Shown one piece after another: positions 15,895 to 17,358 of a stretch of 17,358 nt of DNA (position 1 is the first letter of the stretch; each line of letters begins with the position of its first letter). This DNA is from Phycisphaerales bacterium UBA1926. GTDB taxonomy: Bacteria; Planctomycetota; Phycisphaerae; Phycisphaerales; UBA1924. Both the position numbers and the translations under genes were made by a program. The notes beneath the pieces were generated by a model. That model saw nothing but the letters and a program-made list of their open reading frames with translations. It had not been told where the DNA came from and did not search any database. Where the stretch lies: NCBI GenBank assembly GCA_002337215.1, contig DDFO01000019.1:1-17358 (forward strand), given 5' to 3'.

Positions 15895-17358
15895 TCAGCC
15901 AGAACCCGTGTCCCCGAGTCCCCGAGCATTCTCAAGCCGCGCCCGGGCCTTGACCGTCCGTTCGTGCTCCGCCCCAAGCGTCTTATCCAGCACGCGCACC
16001 GCCTCAGTCAACTCCTCGACCGCCGCGTCGCGCTGCCCGAGCGCCGTCAGGCACTCCCCGTAATTGGAGCGGAAGATCGCCAGAAAATAGTGCTCGGAAC
16101 CAACCACCGCCTCGACACGCCCCAGCAGATCCCGGTACATCGGTGCCGCCTCCTCAGCCCGCCCCATCTTCACGAGCAGGCTCGCGAGGTTGTTCACCGG
16201 CGCGAACATCTCGGGGTGATCGCGCCCCGCGGAACGCTCCAGAATCCGGATCGTCTCCCGGAACATCGCCTCCGCCTCGTCGAGCTTCTCGCGGTCCTCG
16301 AGCAGATACGCGAGCTGGTTCATCGCGCTCAGCGTCACCGTGTGCGATTCGCCCAGCCGCTCTCGGCTGATCTCGAGCGCCTCCCGCACCAGCGGCTCCG
16401 CCTCGTCGAGCCGCCCCTGCTTGAGCAGCAGGCCCGCGAGGTTCTGCATCGCCGTCGCCGTCGAGCGGTGATTGTCGCCAAGGATCTGCCGCCGGTGCGC
16501 GAGAACCTCCCGCATCATGCGTTCCGCACGGTCGTACTCGCCGAGCCTGACCAGCGTCGTCGCGAGGTTGTTCATACTCGTGATCGTGTCGGGGTGCGTC
16601 TCCCCCAGGCTCTCGAGCCGCCGCTGGAGCACACGCTCGTTGATCTCCACCGACTCGCGCAGATCGCCCGCCACACCCACCGCCGAAGACAGATTGTGCA
16701 GCAGTGTCATCGCGACCTCGCTGTCGGGCCCGAGCGCCAGCGACGCGTCCGCCTCGATCTCGTGCAGCATCGCGACCCCCTCATCGACCCGACCCTGATC
16801 GATCACGCTCCGCGCGATCTCGGAGCGAGCCGCCAGCACATCGGGGTCCCGCGGGCCGTACAACGCCTCAAGCTCCTCGTGCGCCGCTCGCGCGACCGCC
16901 TCCGCCTCAACGGGCCGCCCGCTCTCGCTCAGAACGTACCCCAATTGACGCTGGGCGCTCAGCAGGAACCTGGGCTCCAGCCCCTCGATCGACGAGTAGA
17001 GCTCGATCGCCTCCCGCGCCATCGCCTCGGCCGGCTCGTACGCCCCGAGCAGCGAATACGTCTTCCCCAGCGTGTACCGCACGTCCGCCTCGACCTCGGG
17101 GTCGAGCGACGCCGAATCGATATCACTCGCCGCCTTATCCACGACCTCCCGCACCGTCAGCTCGCGCCCCTGCGCAATCGTCGGGTCCGCCGATTCGAGC
17201 ATCGTCCGCAGAAACTCGTTGATCTGCAGCGCCACCTCGGTCCGCGCGTCCGCCCGCTCACGCTGCCGCGTCGCGACCACCGCCAGCGTGCTCGTCGCGA
17301 TCACCCCCGCCACCAACGCCACCAACGCGAGCGACGCGCCGATCACCAGCGGGCGATG
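15895..17358 (-). CDS. TPR-repeat protein, C-terminal part of a probable Ser/Thr protein kinase (partial)
   Basis: The frame is open to the window edge, so the gene starts beyond 17358; the GTG at 17346 is probably internal. Visible residues (numbered from that GTG) begin with a membrane helix (about 2-25), then RERADARTEVALQINEFL and ADPTIAQGRELTVREVVD (53-70). These segments are typical of the region after the membrane helix in planctomycete TPR-containing protein kinases. Seven consecutive TPR-type units follow with an exact 42-residue period, each starting near LGxxH (205, 247, 289, 331, 373, 415, 457; the last incomplete), as in kinesin-light-chain TPRs. The kinase domain itself is not in the window, so that part of the name is inference. 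The TPRs would bind partner proteins outside the membrane. Confidence 0.88.
   Translation of the reverse strand, partial: HRPLVIGASLALVALVAGVIATSTLAVVATRQRERADARTEVALQINEFLRTMLESADPTIAQGRELTVREVVDKAASDIDSASLDPEVEADVRYTLGKTYSLLGAYEPAEAMAREAIELYSSIEGLEPRFLLSAQRQLGYVLSESGRPVEAEAVARAAHEELEALYGPRDPDVLAARSEIARSVIDQGRVDEGVAMLHEIEADASLALGPDSEVAMTLLHNLSSAVGVAGDLRESVEINERVLQRRLESLGETHPDTITSMNNLATTLVRLGEYDRAERMMREVLAHRRQILGDNHRSTATAMQNLAGLLLKQGRLDEAEPLVREALEISRERLGESHTVTLSAMNQLAYLLEDREKLDEAEAMFRETIRILERSAGRDHPEMFAPVNNLASLLVKMGRAEEAAPMYRDLLGRVEAVVGSEHYFLAIFRSNYGECLTALGQRDAAVEELTEAVRVLDKTLGAEHERTVKARARLENARGLGDTGSG

Overview
The window is high-GC bacterial DNA that looks like a planctomycete, most likely class Phycisphaerae. 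The clues are a 23S rRNA gene not preceded by 16S, a PilM/GspL-type pilus platform with very long extracytoplasmic parts, a secreted protein ending in a planctomycete-type 'GC' dockerin, and a kinase-type TPR protein. This assignment rests on gene content and recognised families, not on a database search.

Layout. Positions 1-1276 hold the 5' part of a 23S rRNA gene on the minus strand, which runs off the left edge. Next comes a ~440-nt leader with a boxA antitermination site and a good sigma70-type promoter (about 1721-1748). There is no 16S or tRNA gene upstream, so this 23S appears to be transcribed alone. Directly upstream (1832-7620, minus) is a tight three-gene operon in the order PilM/GspL-like ATPase-fold membrane protein, PilO/GspM-like protein, and a large coiled-coil membrane protein. 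Together they would form a type IV pilus or type II secretion inner-membrane platform. Then come a two-gene minus unit (8145-9506 and 7818-8120): a MEMO-family protein with an added PqqD-like N-terminal domain and a small three-helix membrane protein.

Two plus-strand genes follow. One (9800-10135) encodes a very basic 111-aa protein with its own promoter, a helically phased repeat and a strong terminator. The other (10261-10773) encodes a CusF-like copper-binding lipoprotein. The gap 10774-11100 holds a minus-strand segment that folds into a branched RNA ending in a strong intrinsic terminator; I could not match it to a known RNA family.

The right third (11101-17358) is all minus strand. From upstream to downstream it holds the C-terminal TPR part of a probable Ser/Thr kinase cut by the window edge, a dockerin-bearing secreted protein, an NAD-dependent sugar-nucleotide epimerase, a 66-aa membrane protein overlapping it, a YtxH-like membrane protein, and a family-4-type uracil-DNA glycosylase that seems to lack three of the four iron-sulfur cysteines.

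No CRISPR array, insertion sequence, integrase, attachment site or prophage gene is visible. Large plus-strand ORFs opposite the minus-strand genes are codon-bias shadows. The items most worth following up are the unassigned structured RNA, the MEMO/PqqD-like fusion, the cysteine-poor UDG, and the recurring short motifs in the disordered parts of the pilus platform proteins.
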